A stretch of 64,000 nt of DNA from Chloroflexota bacterium. GTDB lineage: Bacteria; Chloroflexota; Anaerolineae; Anaerolineales; Villigracilaceae. Shown piece by piece: positions 23,231 through 32,295 of this stretch. The DNA lies in the NCBI GenBank assembly GCA_021414245.1, contig JAIOOU010000007.1, positions 339,633 through 403,632 of the forward strand, given 5' to 3'. The notes beneath the pieces were generated by a model. That model had not been told where the DNA came from. It worked only from the letters and a program-made list of their open reading frames with translations, and did not search any database. Made by a program: the position numbers and the translations under genes. The stretch's first letter is position 1. Every line of letters starts with the position of its first letter.

Positions 23231-24381
23231 TCGAAGAACTTTCTCATGACCAGATCCTGCGCTATTCGCGCCACCTGCTCATGCCCGAAGTGGGTTTGAG
23301 CGGACAGATCAAACTCAAGAGCTCTTCCGTGCTTGTCATCGGCACGGGCGGACTTGGTTCACCGGTTGCGCTCTATCTCGCCGCGGCCGGGATTGGCCGC
23401 ATTGGCCTGGTGGATTACGACATTGTTGATTCATCCAACCTGCAGCGGCAGGTCATTCACGGCACTTCCACCGTGGGAAACTTGAAGGTGGAAAGCGCGC
23501 GTGACCGTCTGATGGATCTGAATCCCGATATTAAAATTGATGTTTATAACGAGCCCTACACTTCCGAAAATGCTTTGCGAATTGCGAAGGATTACGATGT
23601 CATCATCGATGGCACCGACAATTTCCCCACTCGTTATCTCACGAACGATGTGTGTGTATTTCTTGGCAAGCCCAACATCTACGGCTCCATCTTCCGCTTC
23701 GACGGGCAGGTGAGCGTTTTTTATGCCAAGGAAGGTCCCTGCTATCGCTGTCTTTTCCCAGAGCCGCCGCCGCCCGGACTTGTCCCTTCGTGCGCGGAGG
23801 GCGGAGTACTTGGTGTATTACCGGGCACCATAGGCACGCTGCAAGCTACTGAAGCCATCAAGGTTTTGCTCGGCATTGGCGAGCCGCTCATCGGCCGGCT
23901 GCTGTTGTACAACGCGCTCGACATGAGCTTTGACTTTGTCAAGCTCAAGAAAAATCCAAATTGCCGCGTCTGTGGTCCGAATGCCGATATCAAGGAATTG
24001 ATCGATTATGAGGAATTTTGCGGCGTGCCCGGCCATCATGCGGATGATACCTCCGCGGGCGCGACCTGGGATATCACAGCCCAGGAATTGCGGGAACGCC
24101 TCGCACGTGACCCGGGGCTGCTTCTGCTTGACGTGCGTGAACCTCACGAATTGGAGATCGCTGCCATCAAAGGCGCAAAGAACATCCCCCTCGGGCAGGT
24201 TGCAGAGCGCATGTCCGAACTGGACTCCGCCGACGAAATGGTCGTCTTCTGCAAACGCGGTTCACGTTCTGCGCGAGCCATCGAGATCCTTGCCAGCGCA
24301 GGCTTTAAAAAGATGAAGAACCTCAAAGGCGGCATCAACGCCTGGGCCGAGGAAGTGGATAAGAGTTTGCCTTTGTATTAG
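23227..24381 (+). CDS. moeZ: MoeB/ThiF-type adenylyltransferase with C-terminal rhodanese domain (MoeZ-like)
   Basis: A 384-residue E1-like enzyme. The adenylating domain has the nucleotide loop VIGTGGLGSPVALYLAAAGIG (residues 37-57), DGTDNFPTRYL, a catalytic Cys in VPSCAEGGVLG (about 189) and zinc-binding CysxxCys pairs (YRCLFPE, CRVCGPN). The rhodanese domain (about 275-384) has active-site CKRGSRSA with Cys at about 342. MoeZ-type enzymes adenylate the Gly-Gly of MoaD-like carriers and deliver sulfur to make the thiocarboxylate, exactly what the two carriers and CysM need. It starts within the stop of the second carrier gene and ends in a terminator. Confidence 0.93.
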   Translation: MIEELSHDQILRYSRHLLMPEVGLSGQIKLKSSSVLVIGTGGLGSPVALYLAAAGIGRIGLVDYDIVDSSNLQRQVIHGTSTVGNLKVESARDRLMDLNPDIKIDVYNEPYTSENALRIAKDYDVIIDGTDNFPTRYLTNDVCVFLGKPNIYGSIFRFDGQVSVFYAKEGPCYRCLFPEPPPPGLVPSCAEGGVLGVLPGTIGTLQATEAIKVLLGIGEPLIGRLLLYNALDMSFDFVKLKKNPNCRVCGPNADIKELIDYEEFCGVPGHHADDTSAGATWDITAQELRERLARDPGLLLLDVREPHELEIAAIKGAKNIPLGQVAERMSELDSADEMVVFCKRGSRSARAIEILASAGFKKMKNLKGGINAWAEEVDKSLPLY

Positions 24382-24407
24382 CTTTTTCAATGGTTTGTTC
24401 CAGCCTG

Positions 24408-24453
24408 GACATCCGGAGTTTTCCACTTTATGGATAACCCGGATGTCTTTTTA
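24408..24453 (+). terminator. Terminator after moeZ
   Basis: GACATCCGG pairs with CCGGATGTC around a 22-base loop, followed by TTTTTATT. Confidence 0.75.
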
Positions 24454-24491
24454 TTCGTAGGGTAAAATTGCTCCCAACCAAAGGAGAGCGA

Positions 24492-25904
24492 ATGATCGAA
24501 TTAACCGAATCAAAAGAGCGAAGAGTTTTTAACAATGTGCTCGGTGCGATGGGCAATACGCCCTTGGTCAAACTCGAACGCATCGGCCGGGATCTGCCGG
24601 TGCCGTTGTATGCCAAGCTGGAATTCATGAATCCCGGCGGCTCGGTCAAGGACCGGGTGGGGGCTTATATTGTTGAACAGGCTGAGAAACGGGGAGAGAT
24701 CAAACCGGGTGGAACCATCGTGGAGGCAACGTCGGGAAACACGGGGGTTGGTCTCGCCATTGCGGCGGCCTTGAAGGGGTATAAAACCATCTTCGTGATG
24801 CCCGACAAAATGAGCAATGAAAAGATCCTCCTGCTGCGCGCTTATGGCGCAAAGGTGGTGATCACGCCCACAGCCGTTGGCCCCGATGACCCGCGTTCTT
24901 ATTATGAGGTGGCAAAAAAATATGCCCGCGAGACGCCCAATGCGATTCTCGCGAATCAATATCACAATCCCGATAATCCGAAAACCCATGAGATGAGCAC
25001 CGGCCCGGAACTTTGGGAGCAGACCGATGGCAGGCTGACCGATGTGATTATTGGCATCGGCACCGGAGGGACCATCTCCGGTGTGGGCCGTTATCTAAAA
25101 TCAAAGAATCCAAACATCCAGATCGTGGGTGTGGATATTGAAGGGTCGATCCTGACTGAGATCTGGCAGAACAAGGGCAAGATTCCCGAGGGCGCCTATC
25201 CCAAGACGTATAAGGTGGAGGGCATCGGCGAGGATTTCCTGCCGTCGGCAATGGATATCAGCGTGGTGGATGCCATCGAACGGGCAGGTGACCGTGAGTC
25301 ATTTTTGTGGGCGCGCCAGCTGGTTCGACAGGAGGGCATCTTTGCAGGCGGTTCGTCCGGGTCCGCGATTGCAGGGGCGATCAAATATTGCCGCAAACTC
25401 CCGGCCGGACGCATTCCCGTGGTCATCCTGCCCGATTCAGGCTCGCGTTATCTCTCGAAATTCTATGATGATAAATGGATGCGTGAGTTCGGTTTCCTTT
25501 CCATGGAATTCGGTGAAACGGCTCTGGGCGACCTGCTGATCGCCAAGCCCAATAAGGCTTTGATCACCGCGACGGTCGGCGATTCGATCCGCAAGGTGGT
25601 GTCCGTGATGCATCAGAATGCTGTCTCACAGATGCCGGTCGTTGGCACGGATGGAACCCTGGCGGGTTTGATCGAGGAAGTGGACCTGCTCAATCATATG
25701 CTCGATAAACATGAACACAGCAACGATGAAAAGATCGACGGCCTGGTGCAAAATGCAGGTGCGGTCTTCCCGCCCGAGACACCGCTCGAGGAGGCCATGC
25801 CTTCCCTGACCGCTGGATACGCCTTGATCGTTGTGGAGAACAGCAGGCCGGTGGGAATCCTGACCAAGATCGATGTGCTGGATTATGTGGCAGGCAAGAT
25901 CTAG
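24492..25904 (+). CDS. Cystathionine beta-synthase or cysteine synthase with CBS domain pair
   Basis: A 470-residue fold-type II PLP enzyme. Lys53 in NPGGSVKDRVG binds PLP; ATSGNTGVGLAIAA and GIGTGGTISGVG are the substrate and phosphate loops. Residues about 340-470 form a Bateman module of two CBS domains (KVVSVMHQNAVSQMPVVG and AMPSLTAGYALIVVENSRPVGILTKIDVLDYV). This layout is that of cystathionine beta-synthase, which condenses serine and homocysteine; O-acetylserine sulfhydrylase activity cannot be excluded. The CBS pair probably senses AdoMet or a nucleotide. AAGGAG lies 5 bases before ATG 24492. It follows the cysteine cluster but sits after a terminator. Confidence 0.88.
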   Translation: MIELTESKERRVFNNVLGAMGNTPLVKLERIGRDLPVPLYAKLEFMNPGGSVKDRVGAYIVEQAEKRGEIKPGGTIVEATSGNTGVGLAIAAALKGYKTIFVMPDKMSNEKILLLRAYGAKVVITPTAVGPDDPRSYYEVAKKYARETPNAILANQYHNPDNPKTHEMSTGPELWEQTDGRLTDVIIGIGTGGTISGVGRYLKSKNPNIQIVGVDIEGSILTEIWQNKGKIPEGAYPKTYKVEGIGEDFLPSAMDISVVDAIERAGDRESFLWARQLVRQEGIFAGGSSGSAIAGAIKYCRKLPAGRIPVVILPDSGSRYLSKFYDDKWMREFGFLSMEFGETALGDLLIAKPNKALITATVGDSIRKVVSVMHQNAVSQMPVVGTDGTLAGLIEEVDLLNHMLDKHEHSNDEKIDGLVQNAGAVFPPETPLEEAMPSLTAGYALIVVENSRPVGILTKIDVLDYVAGKI

Positions 25905-25943
25905 TCGGAAATATTCCCCCCTCTATTTATAGAACAAGTTTTC

Positions 25944-25952
25944 TGCTATAAT
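25944..25952 (+). promoter_or_regulatory. Extended -10 promoter for the DUF1761-type gene
   Basis: TGCTATAAT gives a perfect TATAAT with the TGn extension, about 50 bases before the start codon. No clear -35. Confidence 0.6.
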
Positions 25953-26002
25953 TTCTACAAGATTGGCGCGCGCCGGTCAGAATTTAGCACATGGAGGCTG
26001 AG

Positions 26003-26428
26003 ATGGATTTTAGTTCTATTAACTGGTTGGCTGTTTTATCCTGTGTTGTGGTCAGTATGATCAGTGGGAGCCTGTGGTTTGGCCCCAAAACCTTCTTTCC
26101 GATTTGGTGGAAGGCGATTGGCAAGACGGAAAAAGATACACCGGGCGGCAATAATATGGGATTGATGTGGGGCGGAACAGTCGCTGCCTCGGTTGTCCAG
26201 GCTGTATCCATGGCCTTTATGGTAAATGTCATGGGAAGCGGCATGTCCGGTGGAGTCACCATGGCTTCCGGTGCGATGACCGGGTTCATGCTATGGTTTG
26301 GTTTCGTCGCCGCGACAGGCATAACCAACAAGCTGTTTGCAGGTCAATTAAAAGCCTGGTTTCTGGAAACAGGCAATCATCTGATCAACTTCGTGCTTTT
26401 TGGTGCCATTTTAGGCGCGTGGCGCTAA
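26003..26428 (+). CDS. DUF1761-like membrane protein
   Basis: A 141-residue membrane protein with four predicted helices. The N-terminal NWLAVLSCVVVSMISGSLWFGPKTFFPIWWKAIG matches the DUF1761 pattern, in which a first helix ends in a WFGP turn and a WW-K segment follows. Gly/Met-rich helices come next (MGLMWGGTVAASVVQA, MASGAMTGFMLWFGF). The start at 26003 is preferred because GGAGG lies 5 bases upstream; that site is itself inside the alternative start at 25991. Function is unknown. It has its own promoter and terminator. Confidence 0.8.
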   Translation: MDFSSINWLAVLSCVVVSMISGSLWFGPKTFFPIWWKAIGKTEKDTPGGNNMGLMWGGTVAASVVQAVSMAFMVNVMGSGMSGGVTMASGAMTGFMLWFGFVAATGITNKLFAGQLKAWFLETGNHLINFVLFGAILGAWR

Positions 26429-26446
26429 CCATTAATCAATTTCTGG

Positions 26447-26483
26447 AAATCCTGAAGAACCCCGCGTTCTTCAGGATTTTTTT
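26447..26483. terminator. Terminator after the DUF1761-type gene
   Basis: AAATCCTGAAGAAC, a 5-base loop and the complementary arm with a seven-T tail. Confidence 0.93.
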
Positions 26484-26493
26484 ATGAGTCGGG

Positions 26494-26499
26494 TATACT
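26494..26499 (+). promoter_or_regulatory. -10 box for a leaderless GNAT gene
   Basis: TATACT followed by six bases and ATG 26506. Confidence 0.55.
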
Positions 26500-26505
26500 C
26501 GACCC

Positions 26506-26970
26506 ATGCAACCGATCATTCGATTATATAACCCCGGGGATTTTGATGCCCTGACACGCCTGTGGTTCGACGCGCAAACCGTTGCCATGCCCAAACTGAT
26601 GGAACGCATGAATTATCAATTCGATGACGCCTGTGAATTTTTTCGCCGCGTTGTGGTCACTGAAAACCAGGTCTGGGTCTACGAACAGGATGGCAGACCG
26701 CTCGGCTTTCTGGCCATTCAAGGTGATTTTATCGACCGTCTATATGTGGATCCCGCCCATCATCGTGAAGGGATCGGTCAGGCTTTGCTGATGAAGGCCC
26801 GTGAACTCCTGCCAAAACACATGTGGTTGTACACTCATGTTGCCAATAAAATGGCCCGTTCCTTCTATGAAAAGAACGGCTTTGTCGCTGAAAAATATGG
26901 GGTCAGTCCCGAACCTGAATCCGAGCCCGATGTGGAATACCATTGGCGGTCCAACCCTTTTCAAAAATAA
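26506..26970 (+). CDS. GNAT-family N-acetyltransferase
   Basis: A 154-residue acetyltransferase. The acetyl-CoA pyrophosphate loop is HHREGIGQALLMKAREL (R/Q-x-x-G-x-G/A), preceded by the strand FIDRLYVDPAHH and followed by WLYTHVANKMARSFYEKNGF, which is the typical C-terminal motif of the family. The substrate is unknown; the pattern resembles YjaB-like enzymes. The gene is probably leaderless and is followed after two bases by alr, so the two could be cotranscribed. Confidence 0.87.
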   Translation: MQPIIRLYNPGDFDALTRLWFDAQTVAMPKLMERMNYQFDDACEFFRRVVVTENQVWVYEQDGRPLGFLAIQGDFIDRLYVDPAHHREGIGQALLMKARELLPKHMWLYTHVANKMARSFYEKNGFVAEKYGVSPEPESEPDVEYHWRSNPFQK

Positions 26971-26972
26971 CC

Positions 26973-28085
26973 ATGCGTCCGACCTATCTGGAAGTTAACC
27001 TTGCCCGGCTAAAGCAAAATCTGGAAAACATCCGCAATCATGTCCGTCCAGCCAAAGTTCTGGTGGTCTTAAAAGCCAATGCTTATGGCCACGGCGTGGA
27101 CGGCGTAGCACCCTTTATCGCTCCTTTTGCCGATTACATCGGCGTTGCCATTGTGGAGGAGGGCGTTTACCTGCGCAAACTCGGGATCACGACTCCGATC
27201 CTGGTGATGGGCGGGACACTTTCCGAACAGCTGCCCGACTTTTTTGAATACGACTTAACCCTCGCCGCATCTTCCCTGGACCTGCTTACTGCTGCTGAAC
27301 AACTGGCAGAATCAACCCGCAAGCGACTCAAGGTCCACCTGAAGATCGATACCGGTATGGAGCGCATCGGGGTTCGTGAATATGAAGCGGAGCCTCTGAT
27401 CAGCAAATCGATATCGTGTAGCCACTTGGAGATGGAAGGAATATTTACGCACTTTGCGAATTCCGAAGTGACTTCCCTGCGTGAGACTGGCATTCCCATG
27501 ACTCCCGCCTCTTTGCAGTTGGAACGATTTGAAGAAGTCCTATCCATTTATGAAAGGCTGAACGAACCGACCCCGGGAATCCGGCATACTGCGAATTCCG
27601 GTGCTACTCTGCTTCTGCCCCAGAGTTATTACGAGATGGTCAGACCCGGGGTATTGTTCTATGGGGTGTATCCGGCACGGAATATTGAAAGGACCATTGA
27701 CGTAAAACCGGCGTTGACCTGGAGATCAAAGGTCGCCTATAGCAAGATTACCCAGCCCGGGCGGGGAGTCAGCTACGGGTCGTTGTGGCAGGCCGAAAGT
27801 CCGGCAAGAATCGTCACGATCCCATGCGGTTATGCCGACGGGTATTTTCGTCGCATGACGAATCAAGCCCGGGTAGTCATTAATGGAAAATCCTATCCTC
27901 AAGTTGGCCGGATTTGCATGGACCAGTTCATGGTCAATGCCGGCGGAGATGAGGTTAAAGCGGGGGATGAGGTTACTTTATTGGGGGACGGGATTTCCGC
28001 GGAGGACCTTGCTGATTGGACCGGTACGAATGAATATGAAGTAATGACCAATATCAGTGCCCGGGTTCCGCGTGTGTACGTGTAG
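26973..28085 (+). CDS. alr: Alanine racemase
   Basis: A 370-residue PLP enzyme making D-alanine for peptidoglycan. Lys34 in VVLKANAYGHG binds PLP. Other markers are LKIDTGMERIGVR, RPGVLFYGVYP, the catalytic Tyr near residue 268 in GVSYGSLW, and the C-terminal beta domain GRICMDQFMVNAG. The start at ATG 26973 is chosen because homology begins with MRPTYLEVNLARLKQNL; it lies two bases after the GNAT stop and has no strong ribosome site, suggesting translational coupling. Confidence 0.95.
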   Translation: MRPTYLEVNLARLKQNLENIRNHVRPAKVLVVLKANAYGHGVDGVAPFIAPFADYIGVAIVEEGVYLRKLGITTPILVMGGTLSEQLPDFFEYDLTLAASSLDLLTAAEQLAESTRKRLKVHLKIDTGMERIGVREYEAEPLISKSISCSHLEMEGIFTHFANSEVTSLRETGIPMTPASLQLERFEEVLSIYERLNEPTPGIRHTANSGATLLLPQSYYEMVRPGVLFYGVYPARNIERTIDVKPALTWRSKVAYSKITQPGRGVSYGSLWQAESPARIVTIPCGYADGYFRRMTNQARVVINGKSYPQVGRICMDQFMVNAGGDEVKAGDEVTLLGDGISAEDLADWTGTNEYEVMTNISARVPRVYV

Positions 28086-28201
28086 GGCCGCTTTCCAGTT
28101 TGTCCGGCATGGGTGCGGTACAATAAATGCACCGATGCTTTCGTGTCTAACAGCAGGTTTTTCCGGCTGGAGAATTTTGTAAATTTAAATTGAGGTGTGA
28201 G

Positions 28202-28765
28202 TTGAATTCCAAATTAAAAGATTATCTGAATTTATTCGGAGTGGCGGGTGTCGTCATTGCCCTGGATCAATGGACCAAGTGGCTTGTACGTACGAATATT
28301 GAATTTGGATCGCAATGGCTGCCCGACGGGTTGAGCTGGCTTTCGCCCTATGCCCGTTTTGTCAACTGGCATAACAGCGGCGCGGCTTTTGGCATGTTCC
28401 AGAACGGCAACCTGGTGTTTACCGTACTGGCCATTGTTGTGATCGGCGCGATCATCTATTACTACCCGCAGGTTGAAGGCGCCGACTGGAGCTTGAAACT
28501 GGCCATGGGCCTGCAGCTCGGCGGCGCGGCTGGAAACCTGATCGACCGTCTGTTGGTGGGCAAGGTCACGGATTTTATTTCCATTGGGGTATTCCCTGTT
28601 TTTAACGTGGCTGATTCAAGCATCACCATCGGTGTTTGTGTGCTGCTGCTTGGGATCTGGATCAAGGAACAGCAGGAAAAAAAGAAGAAAGCCGACCAGC
28701 CCGGACTGGATGATGAACGATCGACGCATCAGGACAAGGCTGCCATTAATAGCGAGCAGTCGTGA
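28202..28765 (+). CDS. lspA: Lipoprotein signal peptidase (signal peptidase II)
   Basis: A 187-residue membrane aspartyl protease that removes lipoprotein signal peptides. Four helices are predicted. The catalytic aspartates lie in NLIDRLLVGKVTDFI and FNVADSSITIG, and NWHNSGAAFGMF is the conserved substrate-side segment. The TTG at 28202 is the preferred start because GAGGTG lies 4 bases upstream; a TTG at 28190 in frame is an alternative. A lysine-rich C-terminal tail of about 30 residues (KEQQEKKKKADQ) extends beyond the core. The stop overlaps the next gene (GTGA). The predicted lipoproteins in this window would be its substrates after Lgt. Confidence 0.93.
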   Translation: MNSKLKDYLNLFGVAGVVIALDQWTKWLVRTNIEFGSQWLPDGLSWLSPYARFVNWHNSGAAFGMFQNGNLVFTVLAIVVIGAIIYYYPQVEGADWSLKLAMGLQLGGAAGNLIDRLLVGKVTDFISIGVFPVFNVADSSITIGVCVLLLGIWIKEQQEKKKKADQPGLDDERSTHQDKAAINSEQS

Positions 28766-29682
28766 GTGATCGCATTGAAAAGTTTTCGTACTCCGGTGAA
28801 AAAGCCGGACGCCTTGATAAATTCCTGGTAACCTGTTTGCCCGAATTTTCGCGGGCACGTTTGCAGGGATTGATCGACGAAGGCTTTGTTTTGATCAATG
28901 ACGTTCCTGCCAGGAAATCCGGCCAGTCCATTGAATCAGGCACAGAGATCCAGGTGCGGATTCCGCCGCCTGTCCCGAGTGGACTGGTGGGCGAGGATAT
29001 TCCCCTTGATATCATTTTTGAGAACGATGACCTGATCATCGTCAACAAGCCGGCTGGAATGGTGGTCCATCCTGCGGCGGGACACGATTCGGGCACCCTG
29101 GTCCACGCGGTGCTGGGTTATGACCCCGATATGGAAGGCATCGGCGGAGAAGAACGGCCGGGCCTGGTCCATCGATTGGACAAGGAAACCTCCGGGTTGA
29201 TCGTGCTCGCAAAGAATGAACGGGCCCATCGCTGGCTGCAGGATCAGTTTCGCCTGCGGACCGTTGAAAAGACCTACCTGGCGCTCGTGGATGGCAAGCC
29301 GCCCACACCGACCGGCCGGGTGGAGGCTTCCATTGGCCGGGACCCAAGCCACAGAAAGAAAATGGCCATTGTGCCCGCCGGCAAGGGACGTGAATCGGTC
29401 AGTGAATATAAGACGCTCGAGTCCTTTAAGGATCATACGCTTTTGGAGTTCCATCCATTGACGGGCCGCACCCACCAGATCCGCTTACATTGCCAGTTTT
29501 TGGGCTGCCCGATCGTGGGGGATTCGATCTATGGAAGGAAAAGTCTGACGGCCGATATTGACAGGCATTTTTTACATGCGGCGAAATTAAAGATCATCCT
29601 GCCGAATGAAACCAAACCGCGCGTATTTGAAGCGGAATTGCCCGATGAGTTGAAGAAGGTCTTGGAAGAAGTTAATCGCTAA
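28762..29682 (+). CDS. RluD-family 23S rRNA pseudouridine synthase
   Basis: A 306-residue pseudouridine synthase. An N-terminal S4 RNA-binding domain ([30 protein letters not shown]) precedes the catalytic domain with the Asp in [17 protein letters not shown] (about residue 138). [22 protein letters not shown] is the second conserved block. Family members modify uridines of 23S rRNA helix 69 or nearby sites; the exact target is not certain. The GTG start overlaps the lspA stop, the common lspA-rluD arrangement. It is followed 11 bases later by ltaE. Confidence 0.93.
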   Translation: MSDRIEKFSYSGEKAGRLDKFLVTCLPEFSRARLQGLIDEGFVLINDVPARKSGQSIESGTEIQVRIPPPVPSGLVGEDIPLDIIFENDDLIIVNKPAGMVVHPAAGHDSGTLVHAVLGYDPDMEGIGGEERPGLVHRLDKETSGLIVLAKNERAHRWLQDQFRLRTVEKTYLALVDGKPPTPTGRVEASIGRDPSHRKKMAIVPAGKGRESVSEYKTLESFKDHTLLEFHPLTGRTHQIRLHCQFLGCPIVGDSIYGRKSLTADIDRHFLHAAKLKIILPNETKPRVFEAELPDELKKVLEEVNR

Positions 29683-29693
29683 CAGGAGAATTT

Positions 29694-30731
29694 ATGGACT
29701 ATGTGGACCTGCGCTCCGATACGGTCACCAAACCCACACCCGAAATGCGCGAGGCAATGGCCGAGGCTGAAGTGGGGGACGATGTATATATGGATGACCC
29801 CACCGTCAATAAATTACAGATTCGAGCTGCAGATCTGCTTGGCAAGGAAGACTCGCTGTTTGTGCCTTCCGGGACGATGGGAAATCTCCTGGCTTTGCTG
29901 GTCCACTGCCAGCGCGGGGATGAGGTGATCGTCGGTGATAAGTCTCATATTTACATGAACGAAGCAGGGGGGATGTCTGCGCTGGGCGGGATATATCCTC
30001 ATCCAATCCGGAATCAACCGGATGGTTCCCTGTCGTTGGAGGAAATCCGTGCCTCCATTCAGACCGAGGACGTGCATCACACCATTACACGACTCATTTG
30101 CATCGAGAACACCCAGAACGTTTGCGGAGGTCTCCCGCTTTCCGTGGAATACACCCGGCAGGTGGGGAGAATCGCAAAAGATAACGGCCTTTATTTTCAT
30201 ATCGACGGTGCGCGGATATTCAATGCCGCCGCCGCCTTGAGCGTTCCGGCCAAAGACCTGGCTGCGCCCGCGGATTCGATCATGTTTTGTTTGAGCAAGG
30301 GGCTGGCCGCACCGGTCGGGTCGATGCTGGTGGGCAATCAAAAATTCATCGCCCGGGCGCGGCATTTGAGGAAGATGCTGGGCGGAGGCATGCGTCAGGC
30401 CGGCGTTCTGGCGGCGGCGGGGATGATCTCGCTGGAGAGAATGACCAGACGCCTGGGGGAGGATCATGCCAGGGCCAGAAAACTATCAGAGGGTCTGAAG
30501 CAGGTCACAGGTCTGGTTTTGGACCCGGGCTCTGCATCCACCAACATGGTTTATTTCAACCTCAAGGATGAAGTCCGATTAAGTGTGGATCAAATTGTGG
30601 ATGAAATGAGAAAGCGCGGAATCCTGGTGGATTGGGCCGGCCCGCGCCGCTTTCGCCTTGTAACCCATTTTTGGGTGGACGATGCGGGAGTGGAAAAAAC
30701 AGTCAGAGCCTTCTCAGAGATCTTGAAGTAA
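29694..30731 (+). CDS. ltaE: Low-specificity L-threonine aldolase
   Basis: A 345-residue fold-type I PLP enzyme cleaving L-threonine (and allo-threonine) to glycine and acetaldehyde. The start [11 protein letters not shown] is diagnostic; [23 protein letters not shown] and the PLP lysine in [13 protein letters not shown] (Lys about 202) follow. An AGGAG site precedes ATG. It ends two bases from the convergent GGDEF gene and belongs to the lspA-rluD transcription unit. Confidence 0.95.
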   Translation: MDYVDLRSDTVTKPTPEMREAMAEAEVGDDVYMDDPTVNKLQIRAADLLGKEDSLFVPSGTMGNLLALLVHCQRGDEVIVGDKSHIYMNEAGGMSALGGIYPHPIRNQPDGSLSLEEIRASIQTEDVHHTITRLICIENTQNVCGGLPLSVEYTRQVGRIAKDNGLYFHIDGARIFNAAAALSVPAKDLAAPADSIMFCLSKGLAAPVGSMLVGNQKFIARARHLRKMLGGGMRQAGVLAAAGMISLERMTRRLGEDHARARKLSEGLKQVTGLVLDPGSASTNMVYFNLKDEVRLSVDQIVDEMRKRGILVDWAGPRRFRLVTHFWVDDAGVEKTVRAFSEILK

Positions 30732-30732
30732 T

Positions 30733-32292
30733 TTAATCCGAGTGCGCGGTTTCCCAGAACGCGGGAACGGGCTCAATTTGATCCCGCCCGCGTTCTTTGG
30801 CTATATACAATCGTTTGTCTGCAAAGTCGATTAGTTTGGAAGTGACATCGATCTCGTCTGGAAAAACCGCAATTCCCATGCTGACTGTGGGGGTGGGTAT
30901 TTTTAGATGCGAATTATTTTGCAGTTTTAAAGTGCCCAGGGTTTCACGGATGCGCTGGGCCACCAGTGTGGCCTGTTGTCCGTTCGTGTTCGGGAGGGCT
31001 ATGGCGAATTCCTCGCCGCCCCAGCGCCCAACCGAATCGGTGTTTTTGATATGGCTGCGGATGATGTCGCACAGACTGACCAACACTTCATCTCCGGTAA
31101 GGTGACCGAAGGAATCGTTGTATTGTTTGAAGTGATCGATATCCAGCATGATCAGGCTGATGGGCTGCTTTAAGGCCTGGCAGGTTTCCGCCTGTTCATT
31201 TAATTTTTCAATAAAATAGCCGTGGTTGTAAACGCGGGTATGGCTGTCGAGTCTGGCTTCCTGCGCCACCAGGGCGTGATGATAGGTATTGTCCAGGGCC
31301 AGGGCGGCGCGTTGTGCAATCGTGGAAAGCAGTTCCATGTCACTGCGGTCGAACGCATTGGGGCGATAGGAGCTGATCGCCATCAGTCCATCCACATGGG
31401 CGCCGCGCATGGGGACGCCCATCCATGAGAGGGAGGTCTTTTCCTTGCCAACGATCACCATTTCTACGTCGTCCAACTCGATCCCCAGCCTGAGATCGGG
31501 CAGAAAAAGCTCCTGCTGGTGGTTGATGACCCAGTTGGAAAGGGTGCCTTTTCTTTGCGTGCGCACATCTTGGAAAAATTCCCCGTCGTCGTAAAACAAT
31601 TCCAGGCGAATCTCGTCGCCGTCAAGAATACCGATATAGTAAGTGTCGGCCTCGAGCGCGTTTTGAAATGCAGCGTTAAGCAGCGCGAAAACCTGTTTGG
31701 TCTCGAGCGTGGAGACGATCTGTCTGCTGAGCTCGTTGATGATCTCCAGTCTGTTAATTTGCTCCCGGGCGATCTTCTTCAATTGTTGAATGGTCTCGAT
31801 CGCCATGATGGATGCAATGGTAAGGACCAGGTGGATGACCCATTGATGATCGGGAATGCTCCAGTCAAGGTGAAAGACAAAATGAATGGCAGTCGCGCTG
31901 AATACCAGAAAATAGGACGGCCCGCGGGTGGAGATCAGGGATGTGGCCATGGCTGAGATGATAATCAGGGTGTAGAGCATGTTGTCAATTTCATCCGGGA
32001 TGAGAATCGACAGGATGCCGAGTGCCACACCTGAGATGAGCACATTGATCCATGAAAAATATTGTTTGTTGGGGGAGACCCGAAACAGATAGTAATAAAA
32101 TGCAAGATACACGCTTCCCAGCACTCCAAAGAGAATGATGGTTATTCGGTGCAGCCTGTTTTCCGGGGGGAAATATACAAGGACGGAAGCGATCATCGCA
32201 AATAAAACGAAGGTGCCCGCCAGAATGGATGGCAGGATCGAGACCAAATTTTCCTGGGGTTTGAAGCCGCGGTGACCGCTTTTATTTTTCAT
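30733..32292 (-). CDS. Membrane GAF-GGDEF diguanylate cyclase
   Basis: A 519-residue protein: about six N-terminal membrane helices (residues 15-170), a GAF domain (about 185-330) and a GGDEF domain (about 355-510). The active site is GRWGGEEFAIAL with GGEEF, and metal-binding DIDHFKQYNDSFGHLTGD is intact, so it should make c-di-GMP. The usual inhibitory RxxD site before the loop reads KNTD, suggesting weaker or absent product inhibition. It is three bases downstream of an HD-GYP gene, an operon with opposing activities. No terminator separates it from the convergent ltaE. Confidence 0.92.
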   Translation of the reverse strand: MKNKSGHRGFKPQENLVSILPSILAGTFVLFAMIASVLVYFPPENRLHRITIILFGVLGSVYLAFYYYLFRVSPNKQYFSWINVLISGVALGILSILIPDEIDNMLYTLIIISAMATSLISTRGPSYFLVFSATAIHFVFHLDWSIPDHQWVIHLVLTIASIMAIETIQQLKKIAREQINRLEIINELSRQIVSTLETKQVFALLNAAFQNALEADTYYIGILDGDEIRLELFYDDGEFFQDVRTQRKGTLSNWVINHQQELFLPDLRLGIELDDVEMVIVGKEKTSLSWMGVPMRGAHVDGLMAISSYRPNAFDRSDMELLSTIAQRAALALDNTYHHALVAQEARLDSHTRVYNHGYFIEKLNEQAETCQALKQPISLIMLDIDHFKQYNDSFGHLTGDEVLVSLCDIIRSHIKNTDSVGRWGGEEFAIALPNTNGQQATLVAQRIRETLGTLKLQNNSHLKIPTPTVSMGIAVFPDEIDVTSKLIDFADKRLYIAKERGRDQIEPVPAFWETAHSD

Positions 32293-32295
32293 TCA

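Noticed and set aside
28130..28185. Short ORF upstream of lspA
   Set aside because: Random-looking codons, no ribosome site and poor placement after the -10-like TACAAT; nothing links it to lspA.
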